From positions 41,001,126 through 41,065,125 of the forward strand of contig CM037794.1 of NCBI GenBank assembly GCA_021229015.1: a DNA stretch of 64,000 bases. The letters are read 5' to 3'. Source of the DNA: Solen grandis. Taxonomy: Eukaryota > Mollusca > Bivalvia > Adapedonta > Solenidae. The translations under genes were made by a program, and so were the position numbers. Under the pieces are notes generated by a model, which was given only the letters and a program-made list of their open reading frames with translations, was not told the DNA's origin and did no database searches. This document shows, in pieces, positions 45,280 through 58,760 of the stretch; position 1 is the stretch's first letter, and the number at the start of each line of letters is the position of its first letter.

Positions 45280-45465
45280 GTTAGCGCCCTAACGATTCGG
45301 CGGCTTGTCTGCGTGATCTTAGCGGAATGGCAGCCTTGTGAAATTAAATTGCGGGTGATCCTAACGGCCTAGCAGCATTGCGGCGTTAACTGAGCGGCCT
45401 GACAGCGTTACGGTCAGGCAGCGAGTACTTAGCGGTCTGGTGTCCAGGCGGCGTAAACTTTGAAA
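45280..45465. repeat. degenerate GC-rich minisatellite
   Basis: Repeated CTTAGCGG.CTGGCAGC / TGCGGCGTTAAC-like blocks, about 25-30 bp apart, in otherwise AT-rich DNA. Confidence 0.5.
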
Positions 45466-46012
45466 CTCAATACTCTAGCAATCATATATCAACCCGTGTT
45501 GGTGAATTTATGGAACGACGGTTTTTTCCATAAACTTATTTAAAAACTACATTTCTAAATATATTTTATTATTGATTCTAAAAGAGCATTGCTTCCTGAT
45601 TCTCAATATATCTTGTTTTGAAAAACACATCTTCATAGCTGAGGTAACGTGCATTATGTACCTTGAAAATAACACTTCCGATCGGAAACAGCTGACAAAT
45701 GATCGATCGATTTTTACCTATCGAGATAAGACGATCGAGAATAGCTGACCTCCTATCGGAAAATAGCGATCGTCCTCTTTCTGTCGAGAAAAGCCGAACG
45801 TTTATTATGGTACAAAGACGTATTTTAAATGGAAATTATTTGATTTATTTGTAGGTAAAGGACGATTTATTTGTAGAACTCTGAAGGACGAAACTAGTGT
45901 TTAAAATCGCACGTTTTTTTTTTTTTTACAAAGTGCATTTACGTTGCATCCGTTGTATTATATCATTATTGGGATCTACAACGAATCATATCCTGATTCA
46001 GATACAAAACTG

Positions 46013-46038
46013 GTGTTGTTGTTGTTGTTGTTGTTGTT
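46013..46038. repeat. (GTT)n microsatellite
   Basis: Pure GTT triplets. Confidence 0.9.
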
Positions 46039-46391
46039 ATACCTTTGTAGCCTTATTAATTATCTAAATTCTCCTCTATTTTTTTTCTTCTTATCGGTAG
46101 ATAATCTACGGACTATACATTGTTAACAGTATTACAATTGCGAATCTAGAATAAAATTAAAGGCTTTGATAAAAGAATAATTTATGAGTTCATGAAAAGA
46201 TCACGATTGGTCTGTTTATTTGAAAGATGTGTGTATATTATATATAATAAAAATCACAACATGCGCCGGGTGAGCAAATTATACAGCATGAACAGGCCTT
46301 TTGCTTATTGGTATACGCTACTGATCTAGCTAGCCGAGTCACTTTACATAAATCTCTCACCGATACAGGTTACTAATAAAAGACCATGGTG

Positions 46392-46580
46392 AGAACTCGC
46401 CGGCTAAATGGTTACGAATGCTGACATTTTATCACGTAGCTCCTCTTGTAGTGGGTTCGAATCCCAGCAGGATGAGCAACCGCCTTCACACTGGCTTGTG
46501 GTAGGTGGATGATTCTGTTCAGGTGTCTATGTGCACTTTCTTTACATGTTATTAGCTGGGCATCACTGTATATATAATTA
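46392..46580 (+). repeat. SINE family B, diverged copy
   Basis: A tRNA-like head with B box GTGGGTTCGAATCCCAGCAG is followed by CACACTGGCTTGTGGTAGGT and TTATTAGCTGGGCATC. These match the body of the family B copies at 53544 and 59832. Confidence 0.65.
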
Positions 46581-46774
46581 TACAGTTGTCATTTCTAGTT
46601 TTTTTTATTTATTTTCTTAGCAATATTTTCGACGATGTCATTATCAGCTGTTTACAAATGACTGCAATCATAAAGTACTTTACAAGTAACTGTTATTTTA
46701 TTTCAGCCACGATTTTACCCATGTGAGTAACTGTATTTTTTCTATAACAATGGTTATCTTTATATTTAGAACAA

Positions 46775-46975
46775 GAGCTAGGTTCGAATACTCCGCAAGG
46801 GCCTAAGATCTTAGGGGTCAAAGTCATTTGATGAAGGTCAGGATACATGGCTGGTAGAGCTTATCAAGATGCATACACCTGTCAATTTGAAGGCTGTAGG
46901 TGGAAGGATTTCCTCCGTGTTATGGTAAAGGTTAAGTTTTGTGACAGACAGACGTCAGACAGACAGACCAAGATC
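46775..46975 (+). repeat. dispersed repeat with (GACA)n end
   Basis: AACAAGAGCTAGGTTCGAAT, GGTCAAAGTCATTTGATGAA and a CAGACAGACAGACC terminus form a block that looks like a dispersed repeat rather than host sequence. The family is not identified. Confidence 0.35.
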
Positions 46976-47616
46976 TATCGATGCGGTGGCTAAAAAGGAT
47001 CAAAGGATAGGACAAAAACACCATGGTATAATTTTAGTTAAATATTATACAACCAGACAAAAATGACGAATCGTTGTATTGACCGGTGTTTTGCTATCGC
47101 TTAGTAACACAGAACTGGATTTTCCGCGGAATACACCTGCCCCTCTCTTTTTCTGTCACGAGAATAAACGGTATTTCGCCAAGTTTCTCATCTTTAGGTT
47201 TAGGTCTTTGATAAAATTGACAATAAAAAGTGGGATGGATAAATAGAATACATATTGAAAATTGTCCACGTTAAACGCCACCTTGAAAACACTTTCTGCA
47301 CTATAAAAGAGTATACTCGTAGCACAGAGCACGAAGAAAACTGGAATACGTGTATGTGGGCAACTCGCCCCTGATCTTTTAAATAAACATACACAATTAA
47401 ACTAACACGCGCCAACGTTACTGGTATGCAATATTTCCAGTCCTTCAATGTATAGGATAGAGTCTATTAGAAGATGCTGATTTGAAACTACACATTCGTG
47501 CATGTGTATTCACCAATATGATGAGTTAAATGATGATAAATACTGATTAATTTGTTAACTTTCCTATCCCCGGTTATCGTGATACTCGTGGTCTGTTTTA
47601 AATAAATTTAAAAAAA

Positions 47617-47745
47617 GACCGGTCACGGTGGCTGATTGTCTACGTGTGATACTGCAGTGTGGCAGCACTATACCTGTCTCTAGTGGACACAGTCTCCACA
47701 AGACTGAAATACTGACGGCTCTACGTTAAACCTGGTGACCCCAAC
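47617..47745 (+). repeat. SINE family A, internally deleted
   Basis: The start of the head (GGTCACGGTGGCTGA) is joined to the late body (CTACGTGTGATACTGCAGTG), the tail block (GACTGAAATACTGACGGCTC) and TACGTTAAACC. The B box and early body are missing. Confidence 0.65.
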
Positions 47746-47769
47746 TCCAGCCAAACCAATAAAATCGGC

Positions 47770-50700
47770 TTCCAAGAAATGTGTTTTGTTTGTGTCTAGC
47801 TATGATAACACACAGGTTACTAGTTAATAAGTGACATAATTTATGATGTTGATGTCTTGAGATAAATTTCTATGTTACGAGGTTATACTGGTTATACTAT
47901 ATTTAAAAATTGAATTGTGTTTTATTATCACTGTTTTTATCCTGACAATTTGTTTACTCTGCACTGGGTCACTGTCATATGCATTAAACATATTTATACA
48001 GATAAAATGATGACATTGATAAATGTTGAGATTTTCTAGGAAGGAAATGTTTTTAATTTCTGTTTGTAGTTGTTGTCAATGTTTTTATTTGAAAAGCAAT
48101 AATGTATTGTGACTGGAGGCAGGACTGTATTTATGGACACCAATAAGACTTAGTGCCAAGTGATAAATAGTTTACAATTGCTTGTTTTATATATAATTTG
48201 AATTTGTTGTCCCATTATGTAGCGTTATTCAGTCATTTTATCCATTTAAACCCCTTTTTTTATTTTCTGTTTAAATTCTAAGCAAGTTGCTAGATTTTTA
48301 TGACAGTCTTTAGAAATAATCAGTGTGTTCCTTGACTGAAAAATCTAGTATAATAATTATATTGGCTATATGTCCTTACGCGAATTAAAAATAAGTTAGT
48401 TCTATAAATTCTGACACTGGTAATGAATAGTCTTAAAATAATTATTTTTGAGGATCGGAACTGGTTTCGCAATGTAAATGAAAAGCAGGCCTAAAAGGAA
48501 GTTAAGATTTGTGCATATGTGATGTATTGTTATCATAATTATAGGAGTTCGCGGTATTATGAATATTGCGATAATATGTATAGAAGGAACGCTTCTAAAA
48601 AGGTCAATCTTGCCTCGCCCGTTTTGAGGCTGTGCTATAGTTCATTTTTTTCTTTAAAATGAAATGCATTTGCCCTTTTCTTTCGCTCAATATTTACCAA
48701 TATTTTTAAGATCTTATAAAAATCTTCTAAATCTATATATTGTCTGATTTTCAAATTATGTTGAAATTTTATTAATGTCAATTTTCTTACGCATTACTTT
48801 TATTTTTTAGATTCTTTTTCTTTATATCCGTGTTTAATTTTTCGATCTATGAAATTCATGGCGCATTTATCTTTTTCATGCATTACCGAAACAAAGGTAT
48901 TTCTTCATATAAATGTGTTGATTTAATCGAGACACAAGTAAACGATGTAATATTTTCGATATATTTTTCTTATATTGTTTATATCATCTACCACCATTTC
49001 CAGAAACTACTCGTCAAATTCTGTTATTAAATCATTCATAGCATTTAATCCAATGTTTGGTACAAGATGTTTTTTCTTACCCTTCATGCTATTTTGATTT
49101 CATTACACATTAGTTACATATGTCATAAAACACAAACAGTACAAACACGAAATGCCTTTCATGCTATAGTGATTTGTATGAAACTATTTGGGGAAAATGT
49201 AAATAAATTGTCTATGGTATATTTTTATCCAAATTTTCACAACCAGCTTAAGAGTCCTCAGCATGGCCCTAATGTCATAAGATAAATAAGGCTCTACTGT
49301 ACATTGCACAGTTTTGAGACATTCATCTGATGAAAGTCACTGAAATTGTGAAGAATGAAATATATATGTGCAAATATACATGCTATACTAAATCGTAAGC
49401 GATGTTTTTCTTCATATTTAATCATTAATACAGCTATTCTTCGGAACTTAAATTCATCATTTCTCCGTTTTTGTTTTATCATTTGAAACAAATCACCACT
49501 GTCTAAAAGAGGGGATGTGGTTCAAATCAACATGTTAATATATTATTGTAGCAACAGAAGACATATAAAACTTTTGCACTGTACAAAACAGTATGTACTT
49601 CATCAAAACATAAAGCAATGTCATATAGTTTTATAAAATACAATTAATGGAATAAGTAAACTAGCATAGATAGGTAATATAATTACCCTGAATGTCCTAG
49701 AAGATATTCCAGAAAGAATTTTTAATTTCCTTTGACGGAGTTGTTACTTAAATGAAACTAGCGCAAAATTGTATTATGTAAGGAAGTATTGCAAATTTAT
49801 AAAGTGAATAATACACATAACACATCAAGTGAGAGAGTAACTATAGGTTCGTTTCAAGTCGAAACTGGGCATGCGCATTGGGAAATACTAGAGTTTACCA
49901 AAAGTAGCCGTTTATATTTTTTTTTTCAAATGATGAATTTAGAGTTTCTGTTGAAATTACTTGTTTCCACTTGTTTATTTAATATACGTTGAGTAAGTGA
50001 ACCAAATGTTGTCAGTGTTGTTGCAATCGTACAGTGAGCTCGATTCTAAGGCTGTTGATTGGCTATCAAAGGGCACCAATATCAAACAAGTACAAATAAA
50101 GCCATAAGCCCTGGTTCTGTCGTTTATAGGATTAGATGCATAAAATATTAGCTGTCATCTTGATTACCTAATTTAGAGTAGCATCATGAAAATTAGAAAT
50201 GTAAGCTGCAAAAGTTCATACACCAGAAGCAATTCTTAGTCAGGGTATCGGGGTTTTGTGTCAAAATATCCTTTATATCATGCATGCTTTAAGAAAGACA
50301 AAAATGAATGCATAATAACACACACTTGTATATACTCCTAAATTCGCAAAACTGATATCACTTGATAATGGAAAGAATTGCTAAGCATTTTTGTTAATTA
50401 ATTGAAAATGATGAAGCATTACTTTGTTAGAAATACATGTTGTTCATGTTTAAACAGCTGTTCTTATAGTTACACTTAAGTGTATGTGTGTGCATAATCA
50501 TGTATATATCTATATTTGACATGTATAACACACACACACACACACACACACATGGTTGTTCATATTCGTGTGTGCGCGCTTATGTATATATTATGCCGCT
50601 CTGTGTATTATAAACAAATGCTGATAAATATACCGAAAAGAATCATACATTTTAATGGTATGTATATAAAATAATTGGACAGAAGGTAACATTGCTCATG

Positions 50701-53540
50701 GAAATTTTCTTAGTTCTGATGATGAAGATTAGTCATCGATGAGGTTGGAATATCCGAAGTACACCCACATGTCAGAATGGGCGACCAAATCTCCATTACA
50801 ATGTCAATTCTACCTTTGGTAAAAAAACATTGCGTTAAGCCCAATGTTCTTTTTTTACCCCAACCTTCATAATATTTTCAGAATAATTGAATTCACTAAA
50901 CAATGAAATGTAAGACATGAAAATAGTCGAAGTTTTGAATAGTGTTAAAAGTCATTTTGTGTATGGAACTGAAATTAAAGATACTTTATATTTTGTGTAT
51001 TATTTATATGTTATTTACGGCTTTCTTGATATTGATAAGGTATATTGCAGCTCCGTGTGGATCAAACATGTGACAAAGTAGATCTCTTTAGCAATATCAT
51101 TGACGTAGTTTCTAATTTGTTCAACTATAAGAATTTCGGCTTGATAAAGTCCTATGTGAATCCCTTCTTGTTGTTCGAAAGCTCCTTGAATGAGTGGTTA
51201 AACACAGTGGTTCGAGTCTCGGTAATTTTAGTTAAATATTCATGTGAGATATATACTCTAATGAACAATAATGATACTGGTATTCAGTTGTCACGTTTTC
51301 CTCGTTAGCATTTCACTATTTTAGTTAAAAATTGTGCAAACTAAGATTAATTGAAGTTTATTGTAATACAAAATCATTGTAGATGGAAAAAAGGTAGAAT
51401 AAGTATCATTGGAAACTGTATCATTTTTATGAATACATGTATTGGTAAATTATAGGCTGTACCTTTAAAAAGGACCTTCAGTTCACAAATCTTACATAAA
51501 AAAAATCATTGGAAACTTCTTACGCATATGTTAAACCTGTTATGAATACATGTAATGTTACATGCAAACCCAATTTTGAATAGTTTCATCTTTAAAAAAA
51601 TCCAACAAGTAACATGTGGCTTTGTTGAAAGACATGTTCATTCTGAAAAAAACATGTTACTGTGAGTTTATAAAGCATTTACCAGAAATTTCGGCTGGCC
51701 TAAGCGTTATTTTTTTTATTTTCTTTTTAATTTGACTGGGATGTGGCTTTGTTGAAAGACATGTTCATTCTCAGGTTACATCTATACAACATTTTGTTGT
51801 GGTTGTCACTATATGTTGTCTCTCGATTAGTGATTCTTTGGCTTGCCTAGTCCAAGTTAAGTACTGGCAGTTTAATTTTAAGAATTATGCACGGCCGTCC
51901 TATAGAAACCGTTTTTGTTTGTATAATGATTTGCTTCATTATTATTCGTGTGCTCGTCCAAAGCACCACATTCTCAATGTAACAATGTAAATAATATTCC
52001 ACATGACAATGCTTAAAGCAATACATGCGTTTGTATAAATCAATATTCTTCAGTTATTGTATTTCTAGTACTTCTCATTATTTCGTCATCATTTTTTTTA
52101 CTTTGATAAAAATTTAATTTGGGGATTTTTTTTGCTGCACTCCATTATTAAATATATCAGTGAATGCTATATGTTATCCAGATGCTGAGGAACTATGACA
52201 TTGGACACGTACAAACAAACTGATTTGCAAGCTGCTGAGACAATTGGGCTGTTAGTAACACCGTACGTGACCGCTTCAAATATACACTTTACAACAAACA
52301 TTTATCTTTGTTCTATAGGCAAATTCCCTTGACCTGAATCCCTGCGGTTTGTGACACTTGACCAAGCTATTGTTGCCAATGAATCATGCTCATATGAAAT
52401 AAAAGATTTAAGTATTCAAATTGTTTTTTTTATTCCGTTTCACGTGACTAAACATGCTCTGATGAACTTAGTTTCGGTGGAAGATATTGAATTGTCTATA
52501 TGCGCTGTTGTGATGATTCGATGATATAAAGATGATAAGAAATATTATTTGCAGCATTTTAAAAGTGACGGAAACTTTTAAAACAGTTGAATCAAATAAA
52601 AAAAATGAAAAGGTTAAAAGGTATCGATAGTTTCCTTGCTCGATTGTCCTGCCAACATTTTTTATCGTTCTAGTATCGAGTTAAATTCAAGTTAAAACCC
52701 TTATTTAAAAGGAAAACTTTGAATAAAAAGTAGATTTGTGATGTGTTAAACACATGATGTATTTCAGCTGAGACGAAGTGCAGCCAATTACTTTACAGCT
52801 TCCAGGAACAATTATTATGCTATTTTTTTTCTATGGAAAAGAATACTACTTTGTAGTATACTATGCATATCAAACAATACAAATACATAGGGTACAAAAA
52901 GTCTTAAAAATATTGATTTGTAAGCCATACAGATGTCTAAGATTGTTTTCAAATGTTTGCGGTTCTAAATGTTTACGAATCTGCCTAATCATAAAGTCTT
53001 GGAAGAATTATTTATAATTAAGTATCACTTCATCTCATTTTGTTGCCATTTTGTTGATAACGTAAAAAGTCACTTGAGCATGAAAAATAATATGCGACGC
53101 TTTGAGGTTTTCCTTTTTTGAATAAATAAAAAGTTAAACACTTTCAAATGAACATATCTATAGCACAAAACTATTCTCAAAGCCACCGTTTTGGCCTTAA
53201 CAGTCTTTGTAGGGCAACAGTCTCGAAAACCCTACTCCATAAATCTACCCAGAGAAAATAACTAATCTTAACATGTTAAGTAAATATGTTTCTTTTATTG
53301 TGCTATGGTTTTTCTTAAAAGCGTTTCAATATTTAAGATGATGTTTTATTTTGATGTACGTTTTTCTTAGTCATTTACTTTTAATGTCTCTTAATTTGTT
53401 TTTTGTACGTATTGTTCGTTTCAATATTTTCTACAGTTCCATTCAACTCTCTAGTTATGAACAATGACTTAATTCAAAAGAAGATGAATGATTATTTGGC
53501 ACTCTTTAATACATATGGTTAACGTTCAATTTTATACATT
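47770..53540. other. AT-rich gene-poor stretch
   Basis: No supported exon on either strand; all open frames are short and AT-driven. It contains a (CA)n tract at 50528-50552 and a 31-bp direct repeat at 51613/51741. Confidence 0.55.
50528..50552. repeat. (CA)n microsatellite
   Basis: Twenty-five bp of CA repeat. Confidence 0.9.
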
Positions 53541-53543
53541 TTA

Positions 53544-53782
53544 GGGGCCTCCGTGGCCGAGAGGGTAAAGTCGCTGACTTTAACACCCACTCAGCCCCTC
53601 ACCGCGTGGGTTCGAATCCCGACAGGGTCATTCGGATTTTCATGTGAGGAAGCCTTCCAGCTGGCTTGCGGTAGGTCGGTGGTTCTTCCTGGATGCCTCC
53701 GTGCATTCGGGCTCTTCCTCCTCCTGTGATTAGCTGGACGTCGATATATGACTGACATACTGCCGAAGCGACGGTAAACTCA
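53544..53782 (+). repeat. SINE family B, full-length
   Basis: The tRNA-Leu/Ser-like head with a long variable arm (53545-53630) has A box GTGGCCGAGAGGGTAAAG and B box GTGGGTTCGAATCCCGACAG. The body contains CAGCTGGCTTGCGGTAGGTC, GGTGGTTCTTCC and GATTAGCTGGACGTCG. It ends ATGACTGACATACTGCCGAA, GCGACGGTAAACTCAA. Confidence 0.8.
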
Positions 53783-54200
53783 ATAATTCAAGTTATGTCA
53801 AGTATACATTTCAATAAAGGCAAATAACCGCAAAACATTGGTAAAGGTAGAAACACTACAAGTGGTTTGACTTTTAATTTCAAACAAAACAACAACAATA
53901 TTTTCATAAAGATAAAAAATGTTTAGATTTACTACAAATCAATACATTAAGAGACCACATACCTTTATAAAACGAGAAATATCTGTAGAGTCAATAACAT
54001 GAAAGCTATTTTAATTAGAGAAAAAATGACCCAAGGAGTTCAGGATCCCCCTTCACAGAAAAAAATATGTGTGTGTGTGTGTGTGTGAGAGAGAGAAAGA
54101 GAGTGAGAGAATAGAGGGAGGGACGGAGGGAGTAAGTAATAGAAAAGAACTTGAGTATTTTTATCTGTATCAGATATTGGTAGAATCTTACTTTGTCGAT

Positions 54201-54485
54201 TAATGGCCGTATTCAAGACAAGTAGCCTTCTTGGTCTTTATACACTTTATTTAGCATGACAGGTCATGGCCCACTCAGACTGAGCGCTGCCATGTAACGT
54301 ACTTAGCCCATGGTCGGGTCTCGAGGCTCTAACAAGATCTCCTCCTAGGTATCTAACAAGATCTCTCCCTAGACCCTTGACCGGTCAGCTTATATATTTG
54401 CTGGTTACCAGCCAGCCAGACAGTAAACATGTGTATTACATAATGTCAAATAATAATGTCAAATATTTGTGTTAACGTCAGTCAC
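54201..54485 (-). repeat. left long direct repeat (LTR-like)
   Basis: 285 bp, nearly identical to the right copy apart from having only two of the CTAGGTATCTAAC..GATCT minisatellite units. Confidence 0.9.
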
Positions 54486-57134
54486 AACTGAGACCGACGT
54501 TGCATAACTAATGCAACGGTCCTCTCTAATTGTATCTATAATAGGTTAGTAACAATGAAAATGTAACAATAGCGTCAAGCTAGAGTCCAATTACATTACA
54601 CTTCTTTTTTCCCTACTTAATTTTACATTTATAGTTGCCATGCCTGTCAAATAAATATATACATATATTTTTGAAATGAGTGATCACAATTACAGTGGAA
54701 CGGTATGAAAATAATTAAACATGTATATGTATTTATATACAATGAAAGCACGCCTGTCGTAAAAATAAAGACCAAAATTATTTTTACATATACATAACAA
54801 GAGAAACAAAATAAATGAACGGAATATTGGCAGCGATAATGCTGTATAATGTGATAGTTAAGTCCATATTAAGTATTGATAAAACATCAAATATTTGATA
54901 ACTGTATGTCAAGTTCATATTTTGTTGACATCTCACGAAGATGGATGGAATGGCATGATGTAGCGGTGATTAATTTCAGTAGCAGCGACGGTTACTGTCA
55001 GTGCACAGTTATTCACAATCATGAAACAAAATTTTAATTAAATGAAGAAAGTTTTACACCCATTCACACACAGTGGCAAAACAAATCATCGTTAGATGTG
55101 GCCTCTCCAACGTCTGCTGCATGGACCGACTCGATGGTTAAGTTGTCCGTTGATGAACACATCGTAGAGAGTAGAGTGGTTACAGTTGAATACGATTATA
55201 TACGATTTGATACAATAAATGTAACATCATGTTGTGTCCATTGGTTATTATCACCGTAATAACATGTGAAGCTGGACAGTTGGTATAGTTGTACCCTACG
55301 TTGTAAGGTGGAATGGCATTCCGTAGAGTGGTTACAGTAGGCATACCTTGTTATAAGCAATCTTCGTTAAGATAGCAAGGAATACACACAACAGTTGCAT
55401 CTCATCATTTCCTATAATGTACTTATTTTCTTTAACGTTATATTAGAATATGATATATATAATTTTACACATTCATATAATTGCAATAATATTTATAATT
55501 ATTCATCTCAACCTAAAATATGTTTTTTTTTGTATGCACACAAACAGTCTGTACTATAACCCCTAAAAAAATTATACATATATCAAGTTGGAGACTTCCA
55601 TTATCAGAACAGAGAACTAATCTGTGTATTGACTATATATAGTAATATATGGTTCCTAAACTTAAACATGTTACCAGTGTATTGGACTGATACTAATCTG
55701 CACTTATCCACAAATTATTCAACACACCTAGTTTCAGTTTGAAAACATACATGATATTCATAATCCTAATCATGATAGAATTTGGCGGTTAGGTGTTTAT
55801 CACATCATGAACAGGGTAAAAAAATGACATGAAGAATTAGTAGTAACATAAGTAATCTCAAGCATAATCGTCTGTCATGAAGATAACTGTTGTCCGTAAA
55901 CACTATTGATCTCCTATGTTGTTTCAACAATACAGCGCAATATTACATTACTTTCCCTTAGGCCTGTGATAGGGTCGTAAACTTGCATTCATCAGTCAAA
56001 AACTTATACGTTAACATACCCACAATGGTTCCACAGCGATAAATACGATATCTTGATAAAAAACAAAAACAAGTCGTTTTGAACTATATTGCATCATGTC
56101 TCTACGCGTGTTTTATCATTAATAATATGGGTTGCATAAATTAACTAAACAGTAATATCTACATTCATATTTACGGTATTTACTCACAAATATAATACAC
56201 TTATGATTATTAAAAATCATAATTTTCCTGGTCTTATACAGCAGCGTATTATTCACGCTTTTAAGTGCTGATGCCGATAACACGTTGGCTCGTGTAATAA
56301 ACTTAGTTTGTTTAACTTAAACATCACTAAGCCGCACTCTGCTATACACAGTTATCGCCAACTTAATTCCATTTACGTGTACATAAGTCGCTTATCAAAT
56401 TCATGTCCATAATTCAAAGCTAGGTCCGGCAACATGACAGAATTCTGCTGCATATATCAAATGCACCTTGCAGGATTCTAGAACTTGACTGCAGTTCTTA
56501 ACTAGAGGATATCGTATATCCAGCTAGCCGCTAGTCGCTGAAACTGTCTCAGTCATCTCAAAGCAAAGAGAAATCATTGCTTTCATAAATAACAATTACA
56601 CAATATACTAGTAATAACTAAAGTAGTAACACTAATATAACAATTAATGAAATCGCTTAGCTATTTCAAGTCCAATTTCGGTCCAGGTCGTTAAACAGCC
56701 AGAAGTGTTAAATTCACCACAACTTTCTGACTAAACAGTTAGCTTAAACATGCTAACATTCAGATAGGCAAAAAGGTAACATCAAAATCACTAGTCTGTC
56801 TCACATCCATAATTCGTTCCGTTTCGTAAGGTAAATATAAGTGTACGTCTGTCATGCTGAGTGTACTGTTAGAAGGACTACTAGATTCTGAATAAGCAAT
56901 TAAAATCTTAGCAAGTACGAAAATGTAAAAATAAAATACTTCTTGAGAGATGAAACCCCTGTGTGTATTTGCTATGATAATCGAGATGAAACAAGGCACT
57001 AACCTGACTGTACGTAGCTTTAAGATGATCATCACAGGTCGTCTTCACAGGTCAATTCTTGATCCCACTGCATGAAATAGGCCGTCTTCACAGGTCGATC
57101 CAGGTCACGTTGCGCCAAAATAAACCGTGTCTTA

Positions 57135-57508
57135 TAATGGCCGTATTCAAGACAATTAGCCTTCATCCAGTTAACACTTTATTAAGCATGACAGGCCATG
57201 GCCCACTCAGACTGAGCGCTGCCATGTAACGTGCCTAGCCCATGGTCGGGTCTCGAGGCTCTAACAAGATCTCCTCCTAGGTATCTTACCAGATCTGCCT
57301 CTAAGTATCTAACCAGATCTATCCTAGGTATCTAACCTGATCTCCTCCTAGGTATTTAACCAGATCTCCTCCTAGGTATCTAACCAGATCTCTCCCTAGA
57401 CCCTTGACCGGTCAGCTTATATATTGGCTGGTTACCAGCCAGCCAGTAAACATGTGTATTACATAATGTCAAATAATAATGTCAAATATTTGTGTTAACG
57501 TCAGTCAC
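57135..57508 (-). repeat. right long direct repeat (LTR-like)
   Basis: 374 bp. The extra length comes from about four additional units of 22-26 bp (ATCTCCTCCTAGGTATYTAA type) at 57265-57390. Confidence 0.9.
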
Positions 57509-58120
57509 CCATATATCAGTAAATTCAGTGGTCTTGTTGTAGTGAAAGGGATAGCGTTTATTTTTCAAAACTCTTTTAATCTGTTGATGACAACTTCGTC
57601 ACAAGAAACTTTTGTCTTATACCTTTAGAATTGAGGATTATGGCTATAAGCGCAGTTCGAGTACTGGTTGTAACTGATCGTGATATATTACTTCAAAAAT
57701 GTCGATATATGTCTCAAACATATACATAATGACTAAAACAGGTGAGTAAAAGCGATGGGGACAGGAAAAAAGTGGGCGGGATCGATCCATACGAATAAAA
57801 ATAACACATGAAAACCAGGCCGCTCCATTATTCAGTATTATAACATTTAAGATATCCTGTTTCTGTTTTGCGTACACATGTGCTTAGCATACAAATAGCT
57901 GGTCTAAAAAAATAAACATCTACATGTATTGTTTTTTTAATTGGTTATTGGTTAGGTTTAAGTGGAAACCGATAGTGAATCACAAAACAATGGAGTTCTC
58001 TTTTTCATTGTTCCATTCTTCTTTATTTATAAATAAGATAGTTATATTTGTTGAATGTTGATATGTTGTCAACGATGATGGTCGCAAGAAAGATATGCCT
58101 TTTATTTTCATGACGTACCA
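57509..58120. other. intergenic, no gene seen
   Basis: No exon or repeat is recognised; short frames only. Confidence 0.45.
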
Positions 58121-58124
58121 CTTA

Positions 58125-58760
58125 CATGATGTCCCATGCGATACCATTCTGGCGTGTTATCATTCCTACTGACATGACATATGCACAATAATCAGAAGTG
58201 ATAGTATACTTGCGTTGTAGTATATTTTACACACTGAAATACTGAAATGGTGTAATATAAAAATACACACATTAATGTACACATAAATAATAACAAAAAA
58301 AATACTTTCATTTTCTGCTTTTTGCATGATGTCCCATGCATACCATTCTGGCGTGTTATCATTCCTACTGACATGACACGTGCACAATAATCAAAAGTGA
58401 TAGTATACTTGCGTTGTAGTGTAATTTTACACACTGAAATACTGAAATGGTGTAATATAAACAGACAGACACACACACATTTATGTACACATAAATAATA
58501 ATAATAAAAAAAATACTTTCATTTTCTGCTTTTTGCATGATATCCCATGTGATGCCATATTGGCGTGGTATTCTTCCTAAATCGACATGATATGTGCATA
58601 TATTATACTGGTTTTACATTGTAGTGTTATATATTGAAATGGTGTTATATTGAGTCATTATCTCAAATTTGTATAGTAATATACACAGAAACTATAAGAA
58701 AAAATATATGTTTCTACTATTTGCCTGTGATACCATATTTGCGTGTTATCAATCCCATTG
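58125..58760 (+). repeat. satellite array, about 200-210-bp unit
   Basis: CATGATGTCCCATG recurs at 58125, 58325 and (variant) 58536, with a degenerate fourth unit near 58723. Each unit has CCATTCTGGCGTGTTATCAT, GATAGTATACTTGCGTTGTA and TGAAATGGTGTAATATAA, plus a variable CA tract. Further degenerate units extend to about 60.1 kb (59545-59680, 59720-60090). Confidence 0.9.

Larger units (their letters stand above)
54201..57508 (-). mobile_element. putative non-autonomous LTR-type element
   Basis: Direct repeats 54201-54485 and 57135-57508 start TAATGGCCGTATTCAAGACA and end GTTAACGTCAGTCAC. On the minus strand the repeat has a plausible LTR layout: TGACTGACG start, CCAATATATAAGC TATA box, CTTAATAAAG polyadenylation signal, ..ACGGCCA end. 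TTTTGGCGCAACGTGACCTG (57101-57120), a primer-site-like sequence, lies just inside the right repeat. The 2.65-kb interior has no gag or pol. No clear target duplication is seen, so a simple segmental duplication remains possible. Confidence 0.6.

Noticed and set aside
53544..53632. Functional tRNA-Leu or tRNA-Ser gene
   Set aside because: Boxes are good, but it is followed by a SINE body present in two other copies, so it is a SINE head.
56760..57035. Minus-strand frame of 91 codons
   Set aside because: No domain; AT-driven frame inside the noncoding LTR-like element.
54201..57508. Autonomous retrovirus-like element
   Set aside because: No gag, pol or envelope frames lie between the direct repeats.
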